From assembly GCA_017416505.1 (NCBI GenBank), contig JAFQCI010000029.1, positions 1 to 47,532 on the forward strand: a stretch of DNA of 47,532 nt, given 5' to 3'. Position 1 is the first letter of the stretch. Every line of letters starts with the position of its first letter. The notes under the pieces were generated by a model. That model ran no database searches. It saw only the letters and a list, made by a program, of their open reading frames with translations, and was not told where the DNA came from. A program made the position numbers and the translations under genes. Positions 1-8,405 of this stretch are shown here, piece by piece. Origin of the DNA: Lachnospiraceae bacterium. Lineage in GTDB: Bacteria > Bacillota_A > Clostridia > Lachnospirales > Lachnospiraceae.

Positions 1-53
1 AGGCACAGGACTTTGACTCCTGCATTTCGTTGGTTCGAATCCAACTAGCCCAG
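1..53 (+). tRNA. tRNA-Gln(TTG), 5' end cut by window edge
   Basis: The window opens inside a tRNA. The anticodon stem CAGGA/TCCTG encloses loop CTTTGAC, giving anticodon TTG (reads CAA, glutamine). The T arm GTTGG-TTCGAAT-CCAAC and 3' acceptor strand TAGCCCA with discriminator G follow. The 5' acceptor strand and D arm lie before position 1. CCA is not encoded. Confidence 0.93.
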
Positions 54-90
54 TTCGAAGAGAAATCTTCGTAAATTTAATAAGTGTTAT

Positions 91-163
91 GGGATATTAG
101 CTCAGTCGGTAGAGCACTAGACTTTTAATCTAGGTGTCCCGGGTTCGAACCCCGGATGTCTCA
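91..163 (+). tRNA. tRNA-Lys(TTT)
   Basis: A complete cloverleaf of 73 nt. Acceptor GGGATAT pairs with ATGTCTC, the anticodon stem CTAGA/TCTAG holds loop CTTTTAA (anticodon TTT), and the T arm is CCGGG-TTCGAAC-CCCGG. It lies 37 nt after tRNA-Gln and only 3 nt before tRNA-Leu, so the three are probably one transcript. CCA is not encoded. Confidence 0.96.
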
Positions 164-166
164 TAC

Positions 167-246
167 GCGGATGTGGCGGAACTGGCAGACGCGCTAGACT
201 TAGGATCTAGTGGGAGACCGTGGGGGTTCAAGTCCCTTCATCCGCA
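167..246 (+). tRNA. tRNA-Leu(TAG)
   Basis: Acceptor GCGGATG pairs with CATCCGC. Anticodon stem CTAGA/TCTAG with loop CTTAGGA gives anticodon TAG (reads CTA, leucine). A longer variable arm (class II tRNA) precedes the T arm with TTCAAGT. This is the last tRNA of the cluster and is followed by a terminator. Confidence 0.95.
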
Positions 247-255
247 CTGGACGAT

Positions 256-293
256 ACTCCAAGGTTTTGTTTACAAAACTTTGGAGTTTTTTT
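256..293 (+). terminator. Rho-independent terminator of the tRNA cluster
   Basis: A 15-bp stem (256-270 with 273-287, one G-U pair) with a 2-nt loop runs directly into a run of seven or more T. It lies 9 nt after tRNA-Leu. Confidence 0.93.
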
Positions 294-372
294 CATAGGA
301 AATTTTGTTGAAATTGTCTATAAAATAAAAAACGCTCCGCTGCGTTATTGTGTATGAAATGAGGTATCTACA

Positions 373-1161
373 ATGAATGAACAAATGAAACAAGATTTGT
401 TAAAAGCGGTAACATTAAGTGAAGCATTACCATATATGCGGGACTTTAATGGAAAGATTATTGTAATTCAGTATGATGGTTTGAAAGTGGATGCTGGGGT
501 TGAAGCTTCTTTAATAGAAGATATTGCTCTTTTGAAAACCATTGGTATGCAAGTTGTAATTGTGCAGGATAATAATAAAACAGATTTGGTAGAAGAACTG
601 GGAAGACAAGGGTTAATGTCCATTGGAATCAGCGGAAAAGATGGTCATATTATCAGGGTAGAAAAGAAAAAAGGAATGATACGGGTTGGAGAAGCTTCTG
701 TAGACATAAAAGAAGTAGATACGTTGTTATTAAATACCTTGATGGAAAAAGAGTATGTTCCAGTTATCGAGGCGGTTGGAGTAGATGATGAATTTCATCA
801 TTATTCATTAGATATAGAAGAAACTGCTTTTAAGGTAGCAGTGGCGATGCAGGCAGAAAAACTGGTAATTTTATCAGAAACAGAGGGGATTTATCGAAAT
901 CCAGAAGAAAAAACAGAACTTTATTCCCATATTGGTTTGGAAGAATTAAAGGAAAAGAGAAAAGAAGGACTGGTGGGTGGTGGATTTTTGCCGAAAATCA
1001 ATCATTGCATCGAGGCGATTGAAAAAGGAGTAGGGAGAATTCATATTGTAACAGGAAAGAAAAAACATAGTCTGTTACTGGAATTGTTTACAGTACAGGG
1101 GATTGGAACTGCGATGATTCGTAGTGAAGATGATAAATATGCACATGAATTAGGGAAATAA
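373..1161 (+). CDS. Acetylglutamate-kinase-like protein with degenerate active-site loops
   Basis: 262 residues, amino-acid-kinase fold, clearly related to N-acetylglutamate kinase (ArgB, second step of arginine synthesis). Conserved elements are GISGKDG (85-91), AEKLVILSETEGIY (161-174), GGGFLPK (202-208) and the C-terminal HSLLLELFT...GIGT block. However, the N-terminal nucleotide loop usually KYGG is QYDG (33-36), the usual HGGGP loop is QDNNK (65-69), and the substrate-binding NINAD element is replaced near 145-151. It is shorter than usual ArgB (about 280-300). A GAGGT ribosome site precedes ATG 373. It stands alone between tRNAs and a promoter, not in an arg operon. I infer it is probably not an active kinase; a regulatory or scaffold role is possible but unproven. 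Confidence 0.75.
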   Translation: MNEQMKQDLLKAVTLSEALPYMRDFNGKIIVIQYDGLKVDAGVEASLIEDIALLKTIGMQVVIVQDNNKTDLVEELGRQGLMSIGISGKDGHIIRVEKKKGMIRVGEASVDIKEVDTLLLNTLMEKEYVPVIEAVGVDDEFHHYSLDIEETAFKVAVAMQAEKLVILSETEGIYRNPEEKTELYSHIGLEELKEKRKEGLVGGGFLPKINHCIEAIEKGVGRIHIVTGKKKHSLLLELFTVQGIGTAMIRSEDDKYAHELGK

Positions 1162-1239
1162 GCAAATTTCTTTGTAGGAATACATAAAAATTGTTACAAA
1201 AAGTTTACAAATTAATGGTCGAAAAATGTACATCCTTGG

Positions 1240-1268
1240 TTGACAAGAAAATATTACTTTGTTATAAT
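1240..1268 (+). promoter_or_regulatory. Sigma-A promoter of the NlpC/P60 hydrolase gene
   Basis: Consensus -35 TTGACA (1240-1245), a 17-nt spacer and consensus -10 TATAAT (1263-1268). Transcription would start near 1275, about 55 nt before the ATG at 1330. Confidence 0.88.
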
Positions 1269-1329
1269 GGACACGTAATAAGTTGTAACAAAATCGTAAT
1301 ATTTGAACAGAAGTTTTTGGAGGAACGTT

Positions 1330-2559
1330 ATGAAATGTACAAAAAAAGCCATTAGTGCTTTGATGTTAGGAAGTATAGTTACTGTTGGTGCTTTACAGTT
1401 TAATGCGAACGCAGTAGGTGCCGCAGAAGAAAATACAGCAATCGTGGGAGTTGGAGCTTTAACAGAAAGCTTTTTGGCTTCCGTACCTGTAGAAGCAGAC
1501 CAGGAAGAGAATGAAGTAGATACTACAAATGCTCCTGCACAAGAAGTATTGTATCCTGATTTTGTTGGAAAGTGTATGGCAGATGTAGATGCATCTTTGA
1601 ATGTTCGTATGGAACCTTCCACAGATTCGCAGATTGTAGGAAAGATGTTTCCGGAGGCAGTTGCTACAGTAGTGGAAAGCAAGGATGGATGGACTAAGAT
1701 TGTATCTGGTAATGTGGAAGGATATATCAGTAATGATTATGTATTATCAGGAGATGAAGCTGGAAAAAGAGCAGATGAGATTTGTTTAAAGTCTATTACA
1801 GTAGAAACACAGACTTTGAATGTAAGAGCAGAACAGAGTACAGATTCTGCGATTTTGGTACAGATTCCACAAGGGAAAACTTATAAAGTAGTTGCTGTTT
1901 ATGATGAATGGATTGAAATTCAGCTTTCAGATGAAACTGGTTTCGTTTCTAAAGAATATGTAGATGTAGTTTTAAATACGACTACAGCTAAGAGTATAGA
2001 AGAAATTGCACAGGAAGAAGCAGAAGCGAAGAAAGCCGAAGAAGAAGCAGAAAGACAGGCTGCGGCAGCTCAGAATAAGAATTCTCAATCTAGTTCTACA
2101 GCCGCTACTACTACTACCACTCAAAGTAGTACAACAACAACTACGACAACAACTACCACTACTACATCACAGCCAGCTCCGGCGGCTACGAGTGGAACCA
2201 GAGCAGACGTTGTAAATTATGCATTGCAGTTTGTTGGTAATCCTTATGTATATGGTGGAACTAGTTTGACAAATGGAACAGATTGCTCAGGGTTTACGAT
2301 GAGTGTATATGCTCATTTTGGATATTCTTTATATCGTACATCAAGAGACCAGATTTATAACGGAACTAACATTCCGGTAGACCAGGTAAAGCCAGGTGAT
2401 TTACTATTCTATTCTAATAATGGAAAAACAATCGGTCACGTAGCTATGTATATTGGTGATGGAAAGATAGTACATGCCAGCACTTCTAAGACTGGAATTA
2501 TTGTATCCAATATGTATTACAGAACACCATGTGGTGCTACCAGAATTATTAATGATTAA
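1330..2559 (+). CDS. Secreted SH3b-SH3b-NlpC/P60 peptidoglycan endopeptidase
   Basis: 409 residues. The start is ATG 1330 because TTTTTGGAGG lies 6 nt before it; the reading frame extends upstream to a TTG without such a site. Residues 1-31 are a signal peptide (Lys-rich N end, hydrophobic core, ANA/GAA cleavage region). Two bacterial SH3 domains follow (about 85-140 and 155-213), then a Glu/Ala coiled-coil (about 220-245), a Ser/Thr-rich linker with a long Thr run (about 255-280), and a C-terminal NlpC/P60 domain with TDCSGFT (Cys319), GHVAMYIGDG (His370) and IVHAS (His382). The family cleaves the gamma-D-Glu-diaminopimelate bond in stem peptides; SH3b domains bind the wall. It is transcribed alone from its own promoter and ends at its own terminator, so it is a likely cell-separation or remodelling enzyme. 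Confidence 0.9.
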   Translation: MKCTKKAISALMLGSIVTVGALQFNANAVGAAEENTAIVGVGALTESFLASVPVEADQEENEVDTTNAPAQEVLYPDFVGKCMADVDASLNVRMEPSTDSQIVGKMFPEAVATVVESKDGWTKIVSGNVEGYISNDYVLSGDEAGKRADEICLKSITVETQTLNVRAEQSTDSAILVQIPQGKTYKVVAVYDEWIEIQLSDETGFVSKEYVDVVLNTTTAKSIEEIAQEEAEAKKAEEEAERQAAAAQNKNSQSSSTAATTTTTQSSTTTTTTTTTTTTSQPAPAATSGTRADVVNYALQFVGNPYVYGGTSLTNGTDCSGFTMSVYAHFGYSLYRTSRDQIYNGTNIPVDQVKPGDLLFYSNNGKTIGHVAMYIGDGKIVHASTSKTGIIVSNMYYRTPCGATRIIND

Positions 2560-2573
2560 TTATAATGAACAGA

Positions 2574-2602
2574 AAGAACCTCTTATTAAGAGGTTCTTTT
2601 TT
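2574..2602 (+). terminator. Terminator after the NlpC/P60 gene
   Basis: Perfect 11-bp stem AAGAACCTCTT / AAGAGGTTCTT with a 3-nt loop, then six T. It begins 15 nt after the stop codon. Confidence 0.93.
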
Positions 2603-2732
2603 GCATAGTAAGGCAGATTCTATGAACTTCTTGTTGTGTAAAATTAATATGAGTACAATCTGAAGTGAAGAAGGCAAATTGCACAAAGTCGGAAGCTTAA
2701 AAACCGAAAAAAGAATCATAAGAAAAGGTTTC

Positions 2733-2843
2733 TGTGGATAATTCGATAATTTTCCACATCCTTAGTGGGAATATCCACAGTTCTTTTTGGGGTGAAAGGG
2801 CTGAAATATCAAGTTATACACAAAGTTATCCACTTTATCCACA
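2733..2843 (+). other. Cluster of DnaA-box sequences in a gene-free 550-bp stretch
   Basis: Three perfect TTATNCACA boxes: TGTGGATAA at 2733-2741 (box on - strand), TTATACACA at 2814-2822 and TTATCCACA at 2835-2843. Three more differ by one base: TTTTCCACA 2750-2758, ATATCCACA 2771-2779, TTATCCACT 2826-2834. Five of six point the same way and the last two abut. A very AT-rich stretch follows (about 2955-3075). The whole gap 2603-3152 has no convincing gene. Box clusters of this kind bind DnaA at oriC, at DnaA-titrating clusters, or at DnaA-regulated promoters; no dnaA or dnaN is in view. Confidence 0.75.
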
Positions 2844-3037
2844 AAAAAAGTGGGAAATGTTGTTGGGGAAAAGATTTGTAAAGTCGAAACATTTGTTTTG
2901 GTATATTCTAATGAAAAATGAAATCTGCCGGAAAAAGAGGCGAAAAACCCTTGACATTTAAGAAAGAATAATAGCAGTGAAAAGTCAAAAAAATCTGAAA
3001 ATTTCAAAAAGATTATGAAAAAAATAGATAAAAAACA

Positions 3038-3065
3038 TTGATATTTTTGAAATTTATGGTATAAT
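3038..3065 (+). promoter_or_regulatory. Sigma-A promoter of hpf
   Basis: TTGATA (3038-3043), 16-nt spacer, TATAAT (3060-3065). It gives a leader of about 80 nt to hpf. It lies about 200 bp downstream of the DnaA-box cluster. Confidence 0.75.
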
Positions 3066-3152
3066 TATTACATTAGCAGTTAATAGAACAGCTAATATAG
3101 GTACAGTACAAAATATTGACTGTACAAATTTTGGCAAAAGGAGTGGGACGGT

Positions 3153-3677
3153 ATGCGTTATATTATTAGTGGAAAAAACATTGAGGTTACAGAAGGACTT
3201 AAAGGGGCGATTTATGAAAAATTAGGGAAATTGGAGAAGTATTTTAATGAAGATACAGAAATTCATGTAACCCTTAATGTTGAAAAGGAAAGACAGAAAA
3301 TCGAAGTTACGATACCTATGAAAGGAAATATAATCAGAGCAGAAGAAGTAAGCAGTGATATGTATGTTTCCATTGATTTAGTGGAAGAAGTGATTGAACG
3401 TCAGTTAAATAAATATAAGACAAAATTAATTGACCAGAAGCAGGCGGCATCATTCTTTAAACAAGAGTTTGTAGACGAAGACGGCGAAGAAGAAGAAATC
3501 GAAATCGTACGTAGTAAAAAATTTGCAGTAAAACCTATGGACCCAGAAGAGGCATGTTTCCAGATGGAATTACTTGGACACAATTTCTACGTATTTAGAA
3601 ATTCTCAGACCGATGAAGTCAATGTAGTTTACAAACGAAAAGCCAATACATATGGTTTGATTGAGCCTGAATTTTAA
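3153..3677 (+). CDS. hpf: Ribosome hibernation promoting factor, long form
   Basis: 174 residues, the length of the long HPF that joins two 70S ribosomes into inactive 100S dimers in stationary phase. The N-terminal RaiA-like domain (about 1-100; starts MRYIISGKNIEVTEG) binds the 30S subunit. After an acidic linker (about 106-115, EDGEEEEIE), the C-terminal dimerisation domain has the family-typical KPMDPEEACFQMELLGHNFYVF... region. AGGAG precedes ATG 3153. It has its own promoter and terminator and lies upstream of secA, as is common in Firmicutes. Confidence 0.96.
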   Translation: MRYIISGKNIEVTEGLKGAIYEKLGKLEKYFNEDTEIHVTLNVEKERQKIEVTIPMKGNIIRAEEVSSDMYVSIDLVEEVIERQLNKYKTKLIDQKQAASFFKQEFVDEDGEEEEIEIVRSKKFAVKPMDPEEACFQMELLGHNFYVFRNSQTDEVNVVYKRKANTYGLIEPEF

Positions 3678-3713
3678 ATCGTAAGCCGGACAGGTTCCGG
3701 CACAGTGGAGAGA

Positions 3714-3755
3714 GGAAGACTATTTTAATGATAAGATAGTCTTCCTTTTCCTTTT
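3714..3755 (+). terminator. Terminator after hpf
   Basis: 10-bp perfect stem GGAAGACTAT / ATAGTCTTCC (3714-3723 with 3736-3745) with a 12-nt loop, then TTTTCCTTTT. Confidence 0.9.
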
Positions 3756-3817
3756 AACTTTTCGTGTATGAACAGCTACAATTGATATGCATTTTGACAT
3801 TGATATCAAAAAATTAG

Positions 3818-3846
3818 TTGATATTAAGTATTGAAAATGTTAGAAT
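3818..3846 (+). promoter_or_regulatory. Probable secA promoter
   Basis: TTGATA (3818-3823), 17-nt spacer, TAGAAT (3841-3846). A second TTGACA at 3794-3799 lacks a matching -10. The start site near 3853 would give a leader of about 300 nt before secA. Confidence 0.6.
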
Positions 3847-3852
3847 ATATTG

Positions 3853-4149
3853 TAAGACTATATCTCGAAGTGTTTTTAAAAACATAGATGAAGTCTTTAT
3901 ATGATGATTTCGTACATGAGATGGCGGTAAGCTATCTTAAATGTAAATCAGATAAACAATCAGGGTGTAAGAATTTTATTGAAAGGAAAAATGCAAACAC
4001 GTTACTTTCACCCTTAGTGTTTGCAACTTAGATAAAATTTTGCCAAGATTATGTGTGAATCATTGAGGTTTAACAAGATGATTCATAGATTGTAAGATTT
4101 ATCATGAATAATTGAGGTTTATTTTTGTTTAAGGAGTGGTATAAGTATT
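3853..4149 (+). promoter_or_regulatory. Long, possibly structured secA leader
   Basis: This gene-free stretch can form a perfect 9-bp stem TGCAAACAC (3992-4000) / GTGTTTGCA (4017-4025). A competing helix AGGGTGTAAG (3962-3971) / CTTTCACCCT (4006-4015, one mismatch) would thread through its loop. An 8-codon frame (MQTRYFHP, 3991-4017) with AAAGGA just before it lies exactly on this hairpin. A near-exact 17-nt repeat occurs at 4056-4072 and 4105-4121. Function is not known to me; the pattern fits an attenuator or leader-peptide control, by inference. Confidence 0.45.
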
Positions 4150-6723
4150 ATGAGTATTTTTGAAAAGGTTTTCGGCAGCCACAGCGATAGGGAGTTAAAG
4201 AGAATTTATCCTATTGTTAGTAAGATTGAAGCCTTAGATGAGCAGATGCAGGCGCTGTCTGATGATGAGTTAAAAGCGAAAACCGATGAGTTTAAAAAGA
4301 GATTAGAAGCAGGCGAAACACTGGATGATATCTTAGTGGAAGCATTTGCGACTGTTCGTGAAGCGTCCAGCCGTGTGTTAGGCATGAAGCACTATCCGGT
4401 ACAGTTGCTTGGTGGAATTATTCTTCACCAGGGAAGAATTCCGGAAATGAAGACAGGTGAAGGTAAGACTTTGGTTTCTACAGCACCGGCATATTTGAAT
4501 GCCTTAGCAGGAAAAGGAGTTCATATCGTAACAGTAAATGACTATCTGGCAAAGCGTGATGCAGAGTGGATGGGACAAATACATGAATTCTTAGGGTTAA
4601 AGGTAGGCGTTATCTTAAATTCTTCTAGTAATGATGAAAGAAGACAGGCATATGCCTGTGACATAACATATGTTACAAATAATGAACTGGGATTTGATTA
4701 TCTAAGAGATAATATGGTTTTATATAAGGAACAACTGGTTCAAAGAGATTTAAATTATGCCATCATCGATGAAGTGGATTCCGTTTTAATTGATGAAGCC
4801 AGAACTCCTTTGATTATTTCCGGACAGAGCGGAAAATCAACGGATTTATATAAGATGTGTAACCATTTAGCCATGCAGATGAAGCGTGGCGAAGGTAATG
4901 GTGAAGTATCTAAGATGGATATGATTATGGGACAGGATATCGAAGAAGATGGTGATTTCCTTGTAAATGAAAAGGATAAACACGTTCTTTTGACTGCTCA
5001 AGGTGTGGAAAAGGTTGAAAAATACTTCCACATTGAAAATTTAGCAGACCCTGATAATCTTGAAATTCAACATAATATCATTTTAGCATTAAGAGCTCAT
5101 AATTTAATGTTCCGTGATAAGGATTATGTAGTAAAAGATGAAGAAGTTTTAATCGTTGATGAGCATACTGGACGTATTATGCCAGGTAGAAGATATTCGG
5201 ATGGTTTGCATCAGGCGATTGAAGCGAAGGAAAATGTTAAGGTTCGAAGAGAAAGTAAAACCTTAGCGACGATTACCTTCCAGAATTTCTTTAACAAATA
5301 CGAAAAGAAAGCTGGTATGACAGGTACAGCACTTACAGAAGAACAGGAATTCAGACAAATTTATGGAATGGACGTTATTGTAGTTCCTACGAATCGTCCG
5401 GTTCAAAGAATTGACCATGAAGATTCTGTTTATTGTACAAGAAAAGAAAAGTTAGATGCCATCGTAAATGAAGTAATAGAGTCCAATAAAAAAGGACAAC
5501 CGGTATTGGTTGGTACCATTACCATTGAAGCATCAGAAGAAATCAGTGCATTGCTTACAAAGAAAAGAATTAAGCATCAGGTATTGAATGCGAAATTCCA
5601 TGAAAGAGAAGCGGAAATCGTTGCAGATGCCGGTCAGATGGGTGCCGTTACGATTGCTACGAATATGGCAGGTCGTGGTACAGATATTAAGCTTGGGGAA
5701 GGTGTTCAGGAACTTGGCGGTTTAAAGATTATCGGTTCAGAACGTCATGACTCCCGTCGTATCGATAATCAGTTACGTGGACGTGCCGGACGTCAGGGTG
5801 ACCCGGGTGAATCAAAATTCTTCTTATCTTTGGAAGATGATTTGATGAGATTATTTGGTTCTGAGAAAGTAATGTCTTTATATTCTGCATTGAAGATTCC
5901 GGAAGGAGAAGAAATCCAGCATAAGACCATTACCAACTTTATTGAAAAGGCTCAGAAGAAGATAGAAGGTAATAACTTTGGTATTCGTCGTAACTTGTTA
6001 GAATACGACCAGGTTATGAATGAACAAAGAGAAATTATCTATAAAGATAGACGTAAGGTATTGGATGGAGAAAGTATGAGAGACCATATTTTCAAGATGA
6101 TTTCAGACCTTACAGAAGATTATGTAAATCGAAGCATCGGTGATGACCAGGCTTTTGAAGATTGGAATGTAGAAGAACTGGCAGAATTGATTGTTCCTGT
6201 TATTCCATCTTCCAAGGAAGTGTTGGAATCTGAAAATATGAAGCCAGGTTATAAGAAACAGGAATTAATTCAGGATTTAAAAACCGCTGCTACAAAATAC
6301 TATGAAGGAAAAGAAGCAGAAATTACAGAAGAAAGAATTCGTGAAATTGAACGTGTTATCCTGTTAAAGGTAATTGATAAGAAGTGGATGGGACATATCG
6401 ATGATATGGACCAGTTAAGACAAGGTATTGGTTTACAGTCTTATGGTCAAAGAGATCCATTGGTAGAATATAAGTTTACCGGTTACGATATGTTTGATGA
6501 GATGATGTATGCTATCCGTGAAGAAACTGTTCGTGCCATGATGCATGTTCAGTTAGAACAAAAAATCGAAAGAGAACAGGTAGCGAAGGTAACAGGTACA
6601 AACAAGGATGATTCGGCAGTAAAAGCACCGATTCGAAGAACTTCCGATAAGGTTGGAAGAAATGATTTATGTCCATGTGGAAGTGGAAAGAAATTCAAAC
6701 AATGCTGTGGCAGAGGTGTGTAA
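4150..6723 (+). CDS. secA: Preprotein translocase ATPase SecA
   Basis: 857 residues, full length. SecA is the motor that drives unfolded precursors through SecYEG. Visible features are Walker A GEGKT (103-107), Walker B DEVD (207-210), the long preprotein cross-linking region, helicase motif VI region [15 protein letters not shown], and the C-terminal zinc-binding SEC-C motif [13 protein letters not shown] that binds SecB or ribosomes. AAGGAG (4131-4136) lies 13 nt before ATG 4150, somewhat far. The partner SecY is encoded in the spc operon at 27292. prfB follows 47 nt later and may be co-transcribed, as in many Firmicutes. Confidence 0.98.
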   Translation: MSIFEKVFGSHSDRELKRIYPIVSKIEALDEQMQALSDDELKAKTDEFKKRLEAGETLDDILVEAFATVREASSRVLGMKHYPVQLLGGIILHQGRIPEMKTGEGKTLVSTAPAYLNALAGKGVHIVTVNDYLAKRDAEWMGQIHEFLGLKVGVILNSSSNDERRQAYACDITYVTNNELGFDYLRDNMVLYKEQLVQRDLNYAIIDEVDSVLIDEARTPLIISGQSGKSTDLYKMCNHLAMQMKRGEGNGEVSKMDMIMGQDIEEDGDFLVNEKDKHVLLTAQGVEKVEKYFHIENLADPDNLEIQHNIILALRAHNLMFRDKDYVVKDEEVLIVDEHTGRIMPGRRYSDGLHQAIEAKENVKVRRESKTLATITFQNFFNKYEKKAGMTGTALTEEQEFRQIYGMDVIVVPTNRPVQRIDHEDSVYCTRKEKLDAIVNEVIESNKKGQPVLVGTITIEASEEISALLTKKRIKHQVLNAKFHEREAEIVADAGQMGAVTIATNMAGRGTDIKLGEGVQELGGLKIIGSERHDSRRIDNQLRGRAGRQGDPGESKFFLSLEDDLMRLFGSEKVMSLYSALKIPEGEEIQHKTITNFIEKAQKKIEGNNFGIRRNLLEYDQVMNEQREIIYKDRRKVLDGESMRDHIFKMISDLTEDYVNRSIGDDQAFEDWNVEELAELIVPVIPSSKEVLESENMKPGYKKQELIQDLKTAATKYYEGKEAEITEERIREIERVILLKVIDKKWMGHIDDMDQLRQGIGLQSYGQRDPLVEYKFTGYDMFDEMMYAIREETVRAMMHVQLEQKIEREQVAKVTGTNKDDSAVKAPIRRTSDKVGRNDLCPCGSGKKFKQCCGRGV

Positions 6724-6770
6724 AGCACTTCTTTCCATAAGTTAAAATGATGTAAATGGGTGGTGATAAG

Positions 6771-7893
6771 GTGATTGAATTGGACCAATTCAAGGCTGAG
6801 ATTTTGACATATGAAGCACCTTTAATGGAAGTAAGGGATTCACTTTGACATTGCAAATAAAAAAGACAGAATCTTAGATTTAGAAAATCAAATGGAATCT
6901 CCTGGCTTTTGGGATCAGGTAGAAAAATCTCAAGAAGTAATGAAAGAATTAAAAGGTCTTAAGGATACGTTGCAAACATATGAAAACCTTGAAAAGATGT
7001 ATGAAGATATTTTAGCTTTCATTGAGATTGTACTTTTAGAGCAGGATGCATCTATGATTGAAGAAATTGGTCAGATGCTTAGTGATTTTAAAGAAGGATT
7101 TGAGCAGTTAAGAATTGCAACTTTGTTGTCGGGTCCATATGATAAGGACAGTGCTATTTTAACATTACACGCCGGTGCCGGGGGAACCGAGTCCTGTGAC
7201 TGGGTGAGTATGTTATATAGAATGTATTTAAGATGGGCAGATAAGAAAGGATATCAGGTAGAAGAACTGGATTATCTGGAAGGAGAGGAAGCTGGAATCA
7301 AATCAGTGACTTTCCAGGTGAATGGTGAGAATGCTTATGGTTATTTAAAATCAGAAAAGGGCATTCACAGATTGGTTCGTATTTCTCCTTTTAATGCGGC
7401 AGGTAAAAGGCAGACGTCTTTTGCATCCTGTGATGTTATGCCGGACATTGAAGAGGATATGACCATTGATATTAATGAGGATGATTTAAGAATTGATACC
7501 TACCGTTCCAGCGGTGCAGGCGGACAGCATATTAATAAGACATCATCTGCAGTGCGTATCACACATTTACCTACAGGTATTGTAGTACAATGCCAGAATG
7601 AACGTTCCCAGCATATGAATAAAGATAAAGCGATGAAGATGCTGACAGCTAAGTTATTGTTGCTTAGACAACAGGAGAACGATGAAAAGATAGCAGGTAT
7701 TCGTGGTGAGCAAATGGATAATGGATGGGGAAGCCAGATTAGGTCTTATGTACTTCAACCGTATACATTAGTAAAAGACCACAGAACAAATGAAGAATCC
7801 AGCAATACAAATGCTATTTTGGATGGTTCCATTGATTGTTTTATCAATGCTTATCTAAAATGGATTAGCACCAGTCAGGACAAGGAGGCGTAG
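6771..7893 (+). CDS. prfB: Peptide chain release factor 2, made by programmed +1 frameshift
   Basis: The product is 373 residues: 25 codons from GTG 6771 (VIELDQFKAEIL...), an in-frame TGA at 6846-6848, then frame +1 from GAC 6847 to 7893. The junction protein reads ...EVRDSL-D-IANKKDR, as in RF2 of other bacteria. GGTGAT before GTG 6771 serves as ribosome site. The SPF tripeptide that reads UGA/UAA is at 205-207 and the catalytic GGQ at 250-252, within SSGAGGQHINKTSSAVRITH. RF2 ends translation at UGA and UAA. The in-frame TGA is not a mutation: it is the family's autoregulatory switch, since low RF2 favours frameshifting. It follows secA closely and its end overlaps the cheW ribosome site. 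Confidence 0.96.
6833..6849 (+). promoter_or_regulatory. RF2 programmed frameshift site
   Basis: Internal Shine-Dalgarno-like AAGGGA (6833-6838), 4 nt, then CTT TGA C (6843-6849). The slippery CTT plus slow UGA C context is the established RF2 autoregulation signal. Here the spacer is TTCA-like, slightly longer than the E. coli arrangement. Confidence 0.93.
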
Positions 7894-7898
7894 TTACT

Positions 7899-8360
7899 AT
7901 GGAGGAAAATAAGCTGATTGTATTTAATGTAGGTGAGGAGTTTTACGGAATTGACATTAAGAAAGTAATGGGAATTGAAAAGAAACAGGAAATCATTTCG
8001 GTTCCGAATACTCCGGATTGTATTAAGGGTATCATTAATTTAAGAGGCGACGTAATTCCGATTTATAGTTTCAGAACGAAATTTAACAAGGAAGAGTTAG
8101 CTGGTGATGAGGAAGGAATGCTGATTATTACCAAGGCTGGTGATATTACCATTGGTTTTGAGGTAGATCAGGTTGCTCAGATTATGGACATCACAGGAAA
8201 GAAAGTGGAAGAACCACCGATTATTATTGTATCGAAGGACACAAACTATATTGATAAGATTGTCAGTGATGATGGAAAAATTGTAATTTCCATGAATGTT
8301 GAGAATCTAGTAAGTGATAGAGAAAGAAGACAAATGATGTCTATGATAGACGCAGGTTAA
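7899..8360 (+). CDS. cheW: CheW-like chemotaxis coupling protein
   Basis: 153 residues, a single CheW domain over the whole length: KLIVFNVGEEFYGIDIKKV at the N end and the typical IKGIINLRGDVIPIYSF core (42-58). CheW links chemoreceptors to the CheA kinase. AAGGAGG lies across the prfB stop region, 5-6 nt between genes, so it is probably translated from the secA-prfB transcript. No other chemotaxis or flagellar gene is in the window, so whether it acts in motility or another CheA-type array cannot be told here. A strong terminator follows. Confidence 0.9.
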   Translation: MEENKLIVFNVGEEFYGIDIKKVMGIEKKQEIISVPNTPDCIKGIINLRGDVIPIYSFRTKFNKEELAGDEEGMLIITKAGDITIGFEVDQVAQIMDITGKKVEEPPIIIVSKDTNYIDKIVSDDGKIVISMNVENLVSDRERRQMMSMIDAG

Positions 8361-8363
8361 AAG

Positions 8364-8403
8364 AAACGCAAGTAATAGAATGCAACTATTACTTGCGTTT
8401 TTT
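8364..8403. terminator. Bidirectional terminator between cheW and cotJC
   Basis: Perfect 15-bp stem AAACGCAAGTAATAG (8364-8378) / 8386-8400 with a 7-nt loop, with T runs on the + side and A runs that act as T on the - strand. It separates two convergent genes. Confidence 0.93.
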
Positions 8404-8405
8404 CT

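Noticed and set aside
2006..2215. A 69-residue Lys/Arg/Leu-rich open frame inside the NlpC/P60 gene
   Set aside because: It is a shifted frame of the repetitive linker of a well-supported gene and has no ribosome site of its own.
2734..3007. Open frames on both strands across the DnaA-box stretch
   Set aside because: Their sequences resemble no family, they overlap each other, and have no ribosome site; the region is better read as non-coding.
2603..3152. A raiA-type non-coding RNA upstream of hpf
   Set aside because: The position would fit, but I see no extended GC-rich fold; DnaA boxes explain the visible motifs. A covariance search would decide.
6846..6848. Stop codon within prfB as a disabling mutation
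   Set aside because: The CTTTGAC context with an upstream SD-like site is the conserved programmed frameshift of RF2.
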